DNA from: Lentzea cavernae
Lineage (GTDB): Bacteria; Actinomycetota; Actinomycetes; Mycobacteriales; Pseudonocardiaceae
Direction: 5' to 3'
Length of the DNA stretch: 64,000 nucleotides
NCBI RefSeq assembly: GCF_014653695.1
Contig: NZ_BNAR01000011.1
Span: 186,001-250,000, forward strand
Below are positions 8,350-18,215 of this stretch, piece by piece (within the stretch, counting starts at the first letter, position 1; each line of letters starts with the position of its first letter). The notes beneath the pieces were generated by a model that worked only from the letters and a program-made list of their open reading frames with translations, ran no database searches and was not told the DNA's origin. Made by a program: the position numbers and the translations under genes.

Positions 8350-10230
8350 ATGGAGTACGACCGCTACTGCGACCTGACCATGCGGGGTGGCACGACCAGC
8401 GGTGTCGTGTACCCGCTCGCGGTCGCCTCGCTGGCCCGCCACTACGAGTTCAAGCAGATCGGTGGCGCGTCGGCGGGAGCGATCGCCGCGGGGTTCACGG
8501 CGGCGGCCGAACGCGGTCGTGCGACGGGTGGCTTCGACAAGCTGGCCGGGCTGATCGACTGGTTCACCTCCGGGTCCGGCGCGGAGCAGTGGCGGATGGC
8601 GCAGCTTTTCCAGCCCGCGGAGAAGACGCGGGCGCTGTACCGGATCGTCGTCGCGTCCATGCAGAAGCGCTCCACGACCGGCCGCAGTGCGATCTCGTGC
8701 CTGTTCTTCGCGTTGCTGGGCGCGGTCGGGTGGCGGGCGAAGTCGGTGCTGGCGCTGATGGCGTCGCTGTGGCTGGGCGGGCCGGTGCTGTACTCGGCGG
8801 GCCTCGCGCCCTCGGCCTACCCGGGCTGGCTCGCGGTCGTGGTCACCGCGGTGGCGCTGGCGTGCCTGGCGATCGTGCTGTGGCCGTTGCGGTCGAGCCT
8901 GCCCTGGCCCGTCTGGGTCTTCACCTTCGTCCCGCTGGTGCTCGGGCTGGCGTTCTCCCACCACTACGCCACGGCGGCCATCGTGCTGCTCGTGTGGCTG
9001 GTGCTGTCGCTCGCGGCGGTCAGCGCGCTGATCGTCACCTACGGGTATGCGATGCAACGGTTCCTGAAGGACAACGCCCGGTCCATCCACTTCGGACTCG
9101 TTCCGGGCACCGGCGATTTCACTCCGTCGTGGCTCGACCGGCTGGCGGGCGTGCCGAAGTCGACGGGTGTGCCGCCGCTGGCCGACTGGATCGCCGACCG
9201 GCTCGACGACATCGCGGGCACGTCGGAGGCGCTGACGTTCGGGGACCTGGGCGACATCAACCTCGTGCTGATGACGACCGACGTGTCGGAGGGGCGGCCG
9301 TACCGGTTGCCGTTCAAGGAGGAGTGGCAGTACTGCGACGAGTGCCTGGGCCACGTGCTGCCGGGCCGGGTCGTGGAGCAGCTGAACGGCCCCGAGACCA
9401 CGGTGAAGTGCCCGCTGCACGAGCACATGCCGTTGCGCACGCTGCCGCCCCGCGACCAGCTGCCCGTCGTGCTCGCCGTGCGGATGTCGCTGTCGTTCCC
9501 CGGCCTGATCGCCGCCGTGCCGCTCTGCCGCGACGGGCGCGTGCACTGGTTCTCCGACGGCGGCATCACCAGCAACTTCCCGATCCACTTCTTCGACTCG
9601 CTGCTGCCGCGCTGGCCCACGTTCGGCCTGAGCCTGCAGCCCTACCCGAACGGCGACACCGCCGAGGTGTGGCTGCCGGAACAGGACGCGTCCGCCTCCG
9701 GCACGCCCTACGCGTCCCTGAACTCGATGCCGCGCTTCCTGGTGTCCATCCTGAACACGTTCCTGGACTGGCGCGACACCATGCAGTCCGCGCTCCCCGG
9801 CTACCGGGGCCGCATCGCGCACGTCCGGCAGTCCGACGACGAGGGCGGCTCGAACCTGTTCATGCCGCCCGCCACGATCAGGCGGCTGGCACTGCGCGGC
9901 CAGCACGCCGGCGACCTCCTGCGCGAACGCTTCGCACAGCAGCAGAACACCGACCGCTACCGCTGGATCCGCCTGCGCATGGCGCTGCGCGAGTACCAGG
10001 AGCTCGGCGTGCAGGCCGCCGAGCGCGACGCGCTGTACGACGAGGTGCTCGCGCGGTTCGAGATCCCCGCCGAGCTGCACGGATGGTTCCGCACTCCGCC
10101 TGCCGACGGTGACCCGTTCCGGGAGGAGATCGAGGTCGCGCTGGACCACGTCGGGCGGTTGAAGGACGGCGGTCCGTTCGACGGGGTGCCGCCGGTGGAC
10201 CCGGATTTGCGGCTGACACCACCCGAGTAG
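8350..10230 (+). CDS. Patatin-like phospholipase with an internal membrane region
   Basis: The 626-residue protein carries the patatin dyad: nucleophile Ser41 in GGASAGA, preceded by a glycine-rich MRGGTTSG oxyanion loop, and Asp in SDGG near residue 400. Between them, about residues 105-235, lie several hydrophobic helices, so the catalytic domain is split by a membrane-embedded insert. A C-x-x-C ... C-x-x-H cluster (YCDECLGH, later KCPLHEHM) around residues 325-360 could bind a metal. It likely cleaves acyl esters at the membrane. The start is ATG 8350; an ATG at 8342 is out of frame. Confidence 0.85.
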   Translation: MEYDRYCDLTMRGGTTSGVVYPLAVASLARHYEFKQIGGASAGAIAAGFTAAAERGRATGGFDKLAGLIDWFTSGSGAEQWRMAQLFQPAEKTRALYRIVVASMQKRSTTGRSAISCLFFALLGAVGWRAKSVLALMASLWLGGPVLYSAGLAPSAYPGWLAVVVTAVALACLAIVLWPLRSSLPWPVWVFTFVPLVLGLAFSHHYATAAIVLLVWLVLSLAAVSALIVTYGYAMQRFLKDNARSIHFGLVPGTGDFTPSWLDRLAGVPKSTGVPPLADWIADRLDDIAGTSEALTFGDLGDINLVLMTTDVSEGRPYRLPFKEEWQYCDECLGHVLPGRVVEQLNGPETTVKCPLHEHMPLRTLPPRDQLPVVLAVRMSLSFPGLIAAVPLCRDGRVHWFSDGGITSNFPIHFFDSLLPRWPTFGLSLQPYPNGDTAEVWLPEQDASASGTPYASLNSMPRFLVSILNTFLDWRDTMQSALPGYRGRIAHVRQSDDEGGSNLFMPPATIRRLALRGQHAGDLLRERFAQQQNTDRYRWIRLRMALREYQELGVQAAERDALYDEVLARFEIPAELHGWFRTPPADGDPFREEIEVALDHVGRLKDGGPFDGVPPVDPDLRLTPPE

Positions 10231-10248
10231 GCGCGCTAACCTGGTCCC

Positions 10249-10296
10249 GTGACGCGATTTAGCCACCCCCGACCTGCGTGGGTGGCGCGCGCCTAG
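10249..10296 (+). CDS. Candidate 15-residue leader peptide
   Basis: A GTG-started ORF encodes MTRFSHPRPAWVARA and stops at TAG 10294-10296, 58 bp before the PheRS-like gene. It contains TTT, a rare Phe codon in such GC-rich DNA, and one Trp. The second half overlaps a GCCACCC/GGGTGGC hairpin, so ribosome position on the leader could change RNA folding. The 18 bp between the patatin stop and this GTG hold no clear ribosome-binding site (CTAACCTGGTCCC), which weakens the case. It is a candidate, not a proven gene. Confidence 0.42.
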   Translation: MTRFSHPRPAWVARA

Positions 10297-10349
10297 AACC
10301 TTCCCGTTGGTCGGGGGACTCCGCACCCACCAGACCAGAGGAACGGGAA
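10262..10349 (+). promoter_or_regulatory. Candidate attenuator hairpins upstream of the PheRS-like gene
   Basis: Three complementary pairs are visible. GCCACCC 10262-10268 pairs with GGGTGGC 10280-10286. GTGGGTG 10278-10284 can instead pair with CACCCAC 10324-10330. TTCCCGTT 10301-10308 pairs with AACGGGAA 10342-10349, whose 3' arm ends five bases before the ATG and abuts the AGAGGA ribosome-binding site (10337-10342). The last hairpin could mask initiation, and the first two pairings exclude each other. No T-box consensus was seen. Regulatory action is inferred. Confidence 0.45.
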
Positions 10350-10354
10350 ACCCC

Positions 10355-11383
10355 ATGTACCGCACCGAAGAACTCGTGCACGCCCTGAACGTCCGCGACC
10401 TCACCGATCCCGCGCAGGGCCCACACGCGATGCAGCTCCTCATAGCCGATCTCACATCAGCTCTGCACAACCCGCAGGAAGTCCGCCACCACCCGCTCGT
10501 GCCGGTGGAGCACAACTACGAGCACCTGGGTTACGCACCGGACGCGATCACCCGGGACGCGCGCTACACCAGGTACGTCAGCGAGACGTGCATGCTGCGC
10601 AGCCACACCTCGGCGATGATCCCGCCCGCCCTCAGGCAGGTCACGCCGGACGTCACGCTCGTCTGCCCCGGCCTGGTCTACCGCCGTGACACGGTCGACC
10701 GGCTGCACACCGGCACGCCGCACCAGCTGGACGTCTGGCGGATCAGCGAGAACGAGGAACCGCTCGACGACCTCGTCCACCGGGTCATCACGACCCTGTT
10801 GCCCGGCAAGCGTTATCGCACCGCCGACGCCGAGCACCCGTACACCACGCACGGCAAGCAGGTCGACGTCGAGCACGACGGGCAGTGGGTCGAGGTCGCC
10901 GAGTGCGGGAGGGCGGCGCGGCACGTGCTCAAGCACCACCCGCACGGTCTCGCGATGGGTCTCGGGCTCGACCGGGTCCTGATGCTGCGCAAGGGAATCC
11001 CGGACATCCGCCTGCTGCGCAACGAGGACCCGCGCATCGCGGGGCAGATGCTGGACCTGACCGGGTACCGGCCGATCTCCCGGCACCCGGCCGCGATCAG
11101 GGACATCTCGATCATGGCGGACGCCGGCGACGACGCCGAGACCCTGGGCGATCGGATCCGCGCGCTCGTGCCGGAGGACGTGGTCGAGGAGATCGAGATC
11201 CTCAGCGAGACGCGGTCGGAGCAGTTGCCCGAGCACGTCCGAAAGAGGCTGGAAGCGTTGCCGGGTCAGAAGAACGTGCTCATTCGCGTGACGATGAGGG
11301 CGCCGGAGCGCACCCTCACCGACCGCGAGACCAACGAGATCAGGGACAGGCTGCTTCAGGGTTTGCGGGCCACGGCGCCGTAG
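10355..11383 (+). CDS. Single-chain phenylalanyl-tRNA synthetase-like protein (PheS core plus FDX-ACB domain)
   Basis: The 342-residue protein starts at ATG 10355. Residues about 48-240 match the class II catalytic core of PheRS: TRYVSETCMLRSHTS near 72-86, motif 2 VYRRDTVDRLHTGTPHQLD (109-126) and motif 3 GLGLDRVLMLRKGIPDIR (202-219). Residues about 243-340 match the FDX-ACB anticodon-binding domain that normally ends PheT. This is the architecture of monomeric mitochondrial PheRS, not the bacterial alpha2beta2 enzyme. All class II motifs look intact, so aminoacyl-adenylate formation is plausible. It could be a spare or drug-resistant PheRS, or supply Phe-tRNA or Phe-AMP to biosynthesis. Confidence 0.85.
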   Translation: MYRTEELVHALNVRDLTDPAQGPHAMQLLIADLTSALHNPQEVRHHPLVPVEHNYEHLGYAPDAITRDARYTRYVSETCMLRSHTSAMIPPALRQVTPDVTLVCPGLVYRRDTVDRLHTGTPHQLDVWRISENEEPLDDLVHRVITTLLPGKRYRTADAEHPYTTHGKQVDVEHDGQWVEVAECGRAARHVLKHHPHGLAMGLGLDRVLMLRKGIPDIRLLRNEDPRIAGQMLDLTGYRPISRHPAAIRDISIMADAGDDAETLGDRIRALVPEDVVEEIEILSETRSEQLPEHVRKRLEALPGQKNVLIRVTMRAPERTLTDRETNEIRDRLLQGLRATAP

Positions 11384-12153
11384 ATGCCCACGTGGGCCTC
11401 GTCGAAGGAGTCCGGGCGCCAGTCGTTGACCGCGACGACGCCCGGCTCCAGCATCTCCATGCCGTCGAAGAACTTCGTCACCTCGGCGTGGGTGCGCATC
11501 TTGAGCTTGTTGTCCGAGCTGCTGTAGATCTTGGCGATCTGCTCGGCCTCGGCGCGTTCCTCGTCGTTGAGGGTGTCCCAGGTGGCGTGGGTGATGGCCA
11601 GGTAGGAACCGGGGGGCAGGGCGTCCATGTACTCGGCGACGGCCTCGTACGGGCTGTCGGTGTCCTGGATGAAGTGCAGCGCCGCGATGATCAGCACGCC
11701 CACGGGGCGGGAGAAGTCGAGCGTCTCGCGGGCGCCGGCGAGGACCGCGGAGGTGGCGCGCAGGTCGGCGAGGATCGCGTTCGCGCCGGGGTTGTCGGCC
11801 AGCAGGGCGTTGCTGTGCGAGACGGCGACGGGTTCGAAGTCGACGTAGACGACGCGTGCGTCCGGGTTGTCGTGCTGGGCGATCTCGTGGACGTTGCCCA
11901 CGGTCGGGATGCCGGAGCCGAGGTCGAGGAACTGGTCGACGCCCTGTTCCATCAGGTGGCGGACGACCCTGCGCAGGAACGAGCGGTTCGCCTGGGCGCT
12001 CTGGGCGACGCCGGGGAAGATCTGTTCGACCTGCTTGGCGGCGGCGCGGTCGGCTTCGAAGTTGTGCGAGCCACCGAGGTAGTAGTCGTACATCCGCGCC
12101 ACGCTCGGGCGCGTGACGTCGACCGTGGACGGGACCCACTTCAGCTCTTCCAT
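11356..12153 (-). CDS. SAM-dependent methyltransferase (DUF574 / Methyltransf_19 type)
   Basis: The 265-residue protein has the actinomycete family signature VDVTRPSVARMYDYYLGGSHN near the N-terminus and a SAM-binding FLDLGSGIPTVGNVHEIAQ loop around residue 80. These proteins are abundant in filamentous actinomycetes and their substrates are mostly unknown. The start is ATG 12153 or GTG 12156; a GGAGG lies 8 bases before the GTG. The end overlaps the convergent PheRS-like gene by 28 bp. The divergent neighbour is a broken P450. Confidence 0.85.
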   Translation of the reverse strand: MEELKWVPSTVDVTRPSVARMYDYYLGGSHNFEADRAAAKQVEQIFPGVAQSAQANRSFLRRVVRHLMEQGVDQFLDLGSGIPTVGNVHEIAQHDNPDARVVYVDFEPVAVSHSNALLADNPGANAILADLRATSAVLAGARETLDFSRPVGVLIIAALHFIQDTDSPYEAVAEYMDALPPGSYLAITHATWDTLNDEERAEAEQIAKIYSSSDNKLKMRTHAEVTKFFDGMEMLEPGVVAVNDWRPDSFDEAHVGIYGAVARKP

Positions 12154-12238
12154 CACGTGCGCATCCTCCGTCGTCGCCGCACGGGTGTCCACCGCCACAC
12201 AACCGAACCAGGCCGGATCCGGCCACGTGTGGGGGAAC

Positions 12239-12949
12239 ATGCCGCCTCGCACCGATGAACGCCACGAGAGGTTCCGCCTTCTGAGGGAACGCTCTCCGGT
12301 GCACTTCGACGCCGGTATCGGTGGCTGGTGCATCACCCGTTACGACGACGTGCTGAGAGTGCTCGAGATCGATTCCGGTGGCCCGCAACCGTTACCCAAA
12401 CGGGCGATCATGCGCGCGCTGAAGCTCGTCCGGCCGGTGATCACGATGTCCACCATCGAACTCCTCGACGCCGACGACACCACGTTCGCCCGATCGCTCG
12501 CGGCCACGGCGGCCGAGGCGTTCACGCTCTCGCACGGCGTGGAGGCGTTCGCCGCGACGGCGCTCGAGACCACTCAGGCGTTCCTCACCAACGCGTTGCG
12601 CGCGCTCCACGAGCACCCCGGCCAGGCCGCGTTGCTCCGGAGCACTCCGGAGCTCGCCGGCGACGCCGTCGAGGAGCTGCTGCGGTTCGACACCCCGGTC
12701 CCCGTCGCTCCCGCCCGCCGGACGCCCTGCCCCGTCGTGCTGAGCGGGCGTACGGTCGAGGCAGGTGAGGTGCTCGTCCCGTTCGTCGCGGCGGCCAACC
12801 GGTGCTCGGTGAAATATCCGGGCGGCGACCTCCTCGACCTGCGGCGCAAGCCCGCGGGAGTGCTGTCCTCGTGCCCCACGAGCACCGCGCTCGCCCGCGT
12901 GACCGGCGAGATTTCGCTGGTCAGACGCCTCAGGGCAGCTGCTCGCTGA
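12239..12949 (+). pseudogene. Decayed cytochrome P450 (internal deletion, haem loop lost)
   Basis: The 236-residue reading frame is P450-like but cannot be a working enzyme. The N-terminus (ERSPVHFDAGIGGWCITRYDDVLRVL) and a later stretch with the ExxR helix (EELLRFDTPV) and the beta segment RTVEAGEVLVPFVAAANR are recognisable. About 100 residues between helix C and helix I, including the A/G-G-x-x-T oxygen-activation motif, are missing. Where FGxGxHxCxG should bind haem, the sequence reads AGVLSSCPTSTALAR, so the phenylalanine, glycines and histidine are gone. The frame stays open, so it could still be translated. Start: ATG 12239 after GGGGGA. Confidence 0.72.
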
Positions 12950-12988
12950 CAGCGAACACGCCAGGGGAACACCGGCCCACTCCATTTG

Positions 12989-13009
12989 GTTGAGCGGTAC
13001 AGACTCAAC
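12989..13009 (+). promoter_or_regulatory. HAIR-type inverted repeat (HspR operator) before lon
   Basis: TTGAGC at 12990-12995, a seven-base spacer GGTACAG, and ACTCAA at 13003-13008 match the HAIR consensus CTTGAGT-N7-ACTCAAG with the correct spacer and only the outer and one inner base changed. HspR represses dnaK, clpB and lon in Streptomyces through this site. It lies 14 bp before the lon start codon. Confidence 0.78.
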
Positions 13010-13022
13010 TTTGGAGGACGAG

Positions 13023-15371
<2,349 letters not shown>

Positions 15372-15383
15372 CGGAAACAGACC

Positions 15384-15423
15384 CCTCGTGGGGGCAGCAG
15401 CGGCGACTGCCGCCCCCACGAGG
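15384..15423. terminator. Bidirectional terminator hairpin after lon
   Basis: CCTCGTGGGGGC (15384-15395) pairs perfectly with GCCCCCACGAGG (15412-15423) around a 16-base loop. It lies between the convergent ends of lon and the AMIN-like gene and is followed by CTTTCG, so it can serve both strands. There is no long U-tract, as is usual in GC-rich actinomycetes. Confidence 0.8.
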
Positions 15424-15434
15424 CTTTCGCGTCT

Positions 15435-15902
15435 CTAGGAGTAGATGTCGATGACCACCCGGTCGGGGTTGGTCAGGGTGAACACCTGGTGCGACGAGTT
15501 CGGGTTGTCGTAGCTGACCGCGATGCCGAGCGTCGCCTCGAAGTCGCAGGTGATGGCGATGCCCTTGACGTTGGTCAGCCCCTGCGGCACGAAGTTGCGC
15601 GGCCCGGTGTAGGTCCGGTTGAAGTTCTCGTCGTACGTCGCGGCGCTGAAGAACGTCGTCTCGAGGATCTCGTTGCCCGCCATCGGAACGGCGTGGTCCG
15701 ACGCGCAGTTGGAGACCGCGGTCGTCTCACGGGACAGCGTGTTGGTCGGCAGCCCGTTCATGTCGAGCACGACCCGCTCGAAGTTGTCGTGCTTGCCGGT
15801 CCGGATGTTCGTGAGCTCGGCGTGCCCACTGGCCGAGGCCACCGGAACGGACGTGAACACCGCGGCCACTGCGAGCAGCACCACGGCAAATCGCTTCTTC
15901 AT
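15435..15902 (-). CDS. Secreted AMIN-like domain protein, copy A
   Basis: The 155-residue protein starts at ATG 15902 (MKKRF) with a signal peptide ending V-A-S-A-S near residue 25. The mature part begins with LTNIRTGKHDNFERVVLDMNG and ends with VFTLTNPDRVVIDIYS, the opening and closing strands of the AMIN-like fold seen in actinobacterial secreted proteins. Two cysteines (NCASD, ITCDFEA) could form a disulphide. AMIN folds often bind cell-wall polymers; the function here is unknown. A shorter paralogue lies 11 bp upstream on the same strand. Confidence 0.82.
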   Translation of the reverse strand: MKKRFAVVLLAVAAVFTSVPVASASGHAELTNIRTGKHDNFERVVLDMNGLPTNTLSRETTAVSNCASDHAVPMAGNEILETTFFSAATYDENFNRTYTGPRNFVPQGLTNVKGIAITCDFEATLGIAVSYDNPNSSHQVFTLTNPDRVVIDIYS

Positions 15903-15913
15903 CGACTCCCCAG

Positions 15914-16276
15914 TCAGTTGTTGTTGATGTCCACCACGACACGGCTCGGGTCGTCGAGGAACGAGATCGTGCACGCACGCCCCGCCGTCGAGTACCCGAT
16001 CGCGAAGTCCAGGTGTGCCTCGAAATCGCACGTGTTCGTGACGCTCTTGACCTTCCCGAGCCACGGCGTGTCGAACGACCGCGGCCCGGCATGCCCGTGC
16101 GCGCTGGCGGGCAGAATGCTCACGACCAGGAACTCGTCCCCCTTGGCCGCCACCGGTTCGCCGGACCCGCAGTGCGCGAGTCCGGTGGTCCGGTGCTCGT
16201 TCCCCTCAGCCGCCGACGCCACCGGCACGCCCACCGCCGTCCCCACGACGGCGAGCGCTGCTGCGATTCGCTTCAT
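15914..16276 (-). CDS. Secreted AMIN-like domain protein, copy B (short)
   Basis: The 120-residue protein starts at ATG 16276 (MKRIAAALAVV) with a signal peptide of about 24 residues. Its second half (TNTCDFEAHLDFAIGYSTAG ... PSRVVVDINNN) aligns by eye with copy A. The opening strand segment (about 35 residues around FERVVLDMNG) is absent, so the fold may be incomplete or rearranged. Four cysteines remain. It is probably co-transcribed with copy A, 11 bp downstream. Function is unknown. Confidence 0.75.
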   Translation of the reverse strand: MKRIAAALAVVGTAVGVPVASAAEGNEHRTTGLAHCGSGEPVAAKGDEFLVVSILPASAHGHAGPRSFDTPWLGKVKSVTNTCDFEAHLDFAIGYSTAGRACTISFLDDPSRVVVDINNN

Positions 16277-16343
16277 CTCTCCCCAGTTCCAGAAAAGACG
16301 CCCCAACGCCGTAAACGCGCGACCCGCCCTCCTGGTTGCAGCC

Positions 16344-17117
16344 CTACCCCAGGAAGTCCTCCAACGGCACCGGCGTCAGCCCGTCCTGCTTCGCCCGGTT
16401 CAGGAACGCCGTGAAGTCCTCGACGAACGTCGTCCGGAAGTGCATGAGCACGACGTCCCCCGCGGTGAGCCGGTCCCCCTGCTGGAACTGCACCCGCCCG
16501 TCGTTGACCGCGGCGGTCCAGTTGACCAGCGCCTTGAACCCGCAACTGGCCGCGGCGTGCCGCGTCGTCGCGTCGTAGTTCCCGAACGGCGGCCGGAACA
16601 ACGTGGGCCGCTTCCCGTACTCGTTCGCCAGGAAGTCCGCGTTCCCGCAGATCTCGTGCTTCTGGAACTCGAACCCCTTGCTCTGCAGGTTCGGGTGGCT
16701 CGTCGTGTGGCTGTGGACCGTCACCGGCAACTGCTTGAAGTAGTCCCTGTGCCCCTCGGCGTACTTCGTGTTGAGGAACACCGACGGCCACACCCCGGCC
16801 TCGATCATCAGCTCCCGCGCCTTCGGGTGCTGCACGGCCCCGTCGTCGATCGTGATGAACACGTACGGCTTGTCCGTGTGAATCTTCGTCACAACGGGCA
16901 CCATCCCGTCGACGACAGCAGGCGCCTTCGCCTGCACAGTCCCGTACGGGTACGGCGGCTCGAACATCCGCTTGGGCCGCTCCGACGCAGAAGCGGCCGT
17001 CACCGGAGCGGCAGAAGTGGTGAGCACAGGCCCACCAGGCTGCGAATCGGCCGTGTCCGCACACGACACCACACCCGCAACCAGCACAAACGCAGCAAAC
17101 AGCCGCAACCTGGACAT
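16344..17117 (-). CDS. Polysaccharide deacetylase family lipoprotein (NodB domain)
   Basis: The 257-residue protein starts at ATG 17117, seven bases after GGAGGGGG. A lipobox (GVVSC, Cys near residue 19) predicts a membrane-anchored lipoprotein facing outward. NodB motifs of carbohydrate esterase family 4 are visible: ITIDDG (metal-binding and base Asp pair), HSHTTSHPNL (H-x-x-x-H-P metal ligands) and RPPFGNYD. It likely N-deacetylates peptidoglycan or another amino-sugar polymer. It lies upstream of the two AMIN-like genes on the same strand, which may also act at the wall. Confidence 0.88.
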   Translation of the reverse strand: MSRLRLFAAFVLVAGVVSCADTADSQPGGPVLTTSAAPVTAASASERPKRMFEPPYPYGTVQAKAPAVVDGMVPVVTKIHTDKPYVFITIDDGAVQHPKARELMIEAGVWPSVFLNTKYAEGHRDYFKQLPVTVHSHTTSHPNLQSKGFEFQKHEICGNADFLANEYGKRPTLFRPPFGNYDATTRHAAASCGFKALVNWTAAVNDGRVQFQQGDRLTAGDVVLMHFRTTFVEDFTAFLNRAKQDGLTPVPLEDFLG

Positions 17118-17205
17118 CAAGATCCCCCTCCAGCCCAAAGACGTCGAGCAGGCCCCTCCGGTTGCACGGAGATAGGGTCGAACTGATCACAAAAGGAGGA
17201 CTCCC

Positions 17206-17733
17206 ATGAGCCTCGAGCGCCCAGTCGCTCCCGACCCCTACCAGCTGCTCCCGCAGGTCGGCACCTTCACCGTCACCTCGACGGACATGCGCGACGGCGA
17301 ACAGCTCCCCGACGCCCAGGTCTTCGAAGGCGGCAACACCTCCCCCCACCTGACCTGGTCGGACTTCCCGGAGGAGACCCGCAGCTTCGTGGTCACCTGC
17401 TACGACCCGGACGCCCCCACCCCCTCGGGCTTCTGGCACTGGGTGGCGGTCAACCTCCCGGCCACCACCACCGAACTCCCCACCGGCGCAGGCGCCTCGG
17501 ACGACACACTCCCCGGCGACGCCTTCCACGTCCGCTCCGACTACAGCACCCGAGCCTTCGGCGGCGCCGCCCCACCCAAGGGCGACCACCCCCACCGCTA
17601 CTACTTCGTGGTGCACGCAGTAGACGTCGACAAGCTGGACGTGGACTCCGACGCCTCCCCGGCGGTGGTCAGCTTCAACCTCGCCTTCCACACCCTCGCG
17701 AGGGCCATCATCACCCCGACCTACCAGCACTGA
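17206..17733 (+). CDS. YbhB/YbcL family PEBP-like protein (Raf kinase inhibitor fold)
   Basis: The 175-residue protein follows a strong AAAGGAGG at proper distance. DPDAPTPSGFWHWVAVNLP and GAAPPKGDHPHRYYFVVHAVD are the two conserved ligand-pocket segments of bacterial PEBP proteins. No signal peptide is seen, so it should be cytosolic. The biochemical role of this family in bacteria is poorly known; small-molecule or phospho-ligand binding is assumed. Downstream lies a 480-bp non-coding stretch with a very long hairpin. Confidence 0.87.
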   Translation: MSLERPVAPDPYQLLPQVGTFTVTSTDMRDGEQLPDAQVFEGGNTSPHLTWSDFPEETRSFVVTCYDPDAPTPSGFWHWVAVNLPATTTELPTGAGASDDTLPGDAFHVRSDYSTRAFGGAAPPKGDHPHRYYFVVHAVDVDKLDVDSDASPAVVSFNLAFHTLARAIITPTYQH

Positions 17734-17809
17734 CAGGCACGAGCCAGAGGCGAGCCACCACCCAAGCGAAGCCGAAGGCGAGCCGTCCAAGTCCTTAGCC
17801 GGAGGCCTG

Positions 17810-17953
17810 GGCGGTGGGGTCCCGTCACGAGTCGCACCACAGCTCTCGCTGCATGCAGGTAGGGGTGTCAACTCGACGCGCTTTTCGTCGAGTTGACACC
17901 CCTACCTGCATGTGGCCAGCTCCTGGTGCGACTTGTGACGGGACCCCACCGCC
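17810..17953. repeat. 144-bp inverted repeat with two perfect arm segments
   Basis: The outer arms of 19 bp (17810-17828 and 17935-17953) and the inner arms of 27 bp (17852-17878 and 17886-17912) are perfect complements, with a partly matched middle (about 11 of 22) and a 7-base CGCTTTT loop. This is far longer than a terminator needs and has no ORF inside. It resembles a MITE-like or palindromic repeat unit. No clear target-site duplication is visible at its edges. It lies between the PEBP gene and mtr. Confidence 0.85.
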
Positions 17954-18024
17954 AACGCAACAAACAACGCAACAGGCAGCCGCCCAGCACAAACAGGCGT
18001 GCCATCTACCTACCGGCGGCGCCA

Positions 18025-18068
18025 CCCCCCGGATCAGATTGCCGGGGGTCTGGGGGCAGAGCCCCCAG
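18025..18068. repeat. GC-rich hairpin element in the PEBP-mtr spacer
   Basis: CTGGGGGC (18050-18057) pairs with GCCCCCAG (18061-18068) around AGA, next to a second CCCCCCGG / CCGGGGG pairing. Similar double hairpins recur at 59968-60011. The rest of 17954-18215 is A-C-rich low-complexity sequence without a gene. The hairpin may be a terminator-like remnant or a dispersed repeat. Confidence 0.55.
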
Positions 18069-18215
18069 GGGAAAGCACGCAACCGCAACACGCCGCACGC
18101 AACAGGGGAACGCCACGCAAGCAGCGCAAGCCCACGAAAGCCCGCGCAAGCCACGTAAGCCCCCCGTAACCACCACCAGGGAACACCCCACCCACCAAAA
18201 TGGTTGGATCGACAC

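Noticed and set aside
10249..10354. T-box riboswitch before the PheRS-like gene
   Set aside because: No T-box sequence, specifier loop or antiterminator consensus is visible; only short hairpins and a possible leader ORF.
17810..17953. Reading the long palindrome as a simple terminator
   Set aside because: The stem is more than 60 bp in total and has no U-tract; ordinary terminators in this window have 10-15 bp stems.
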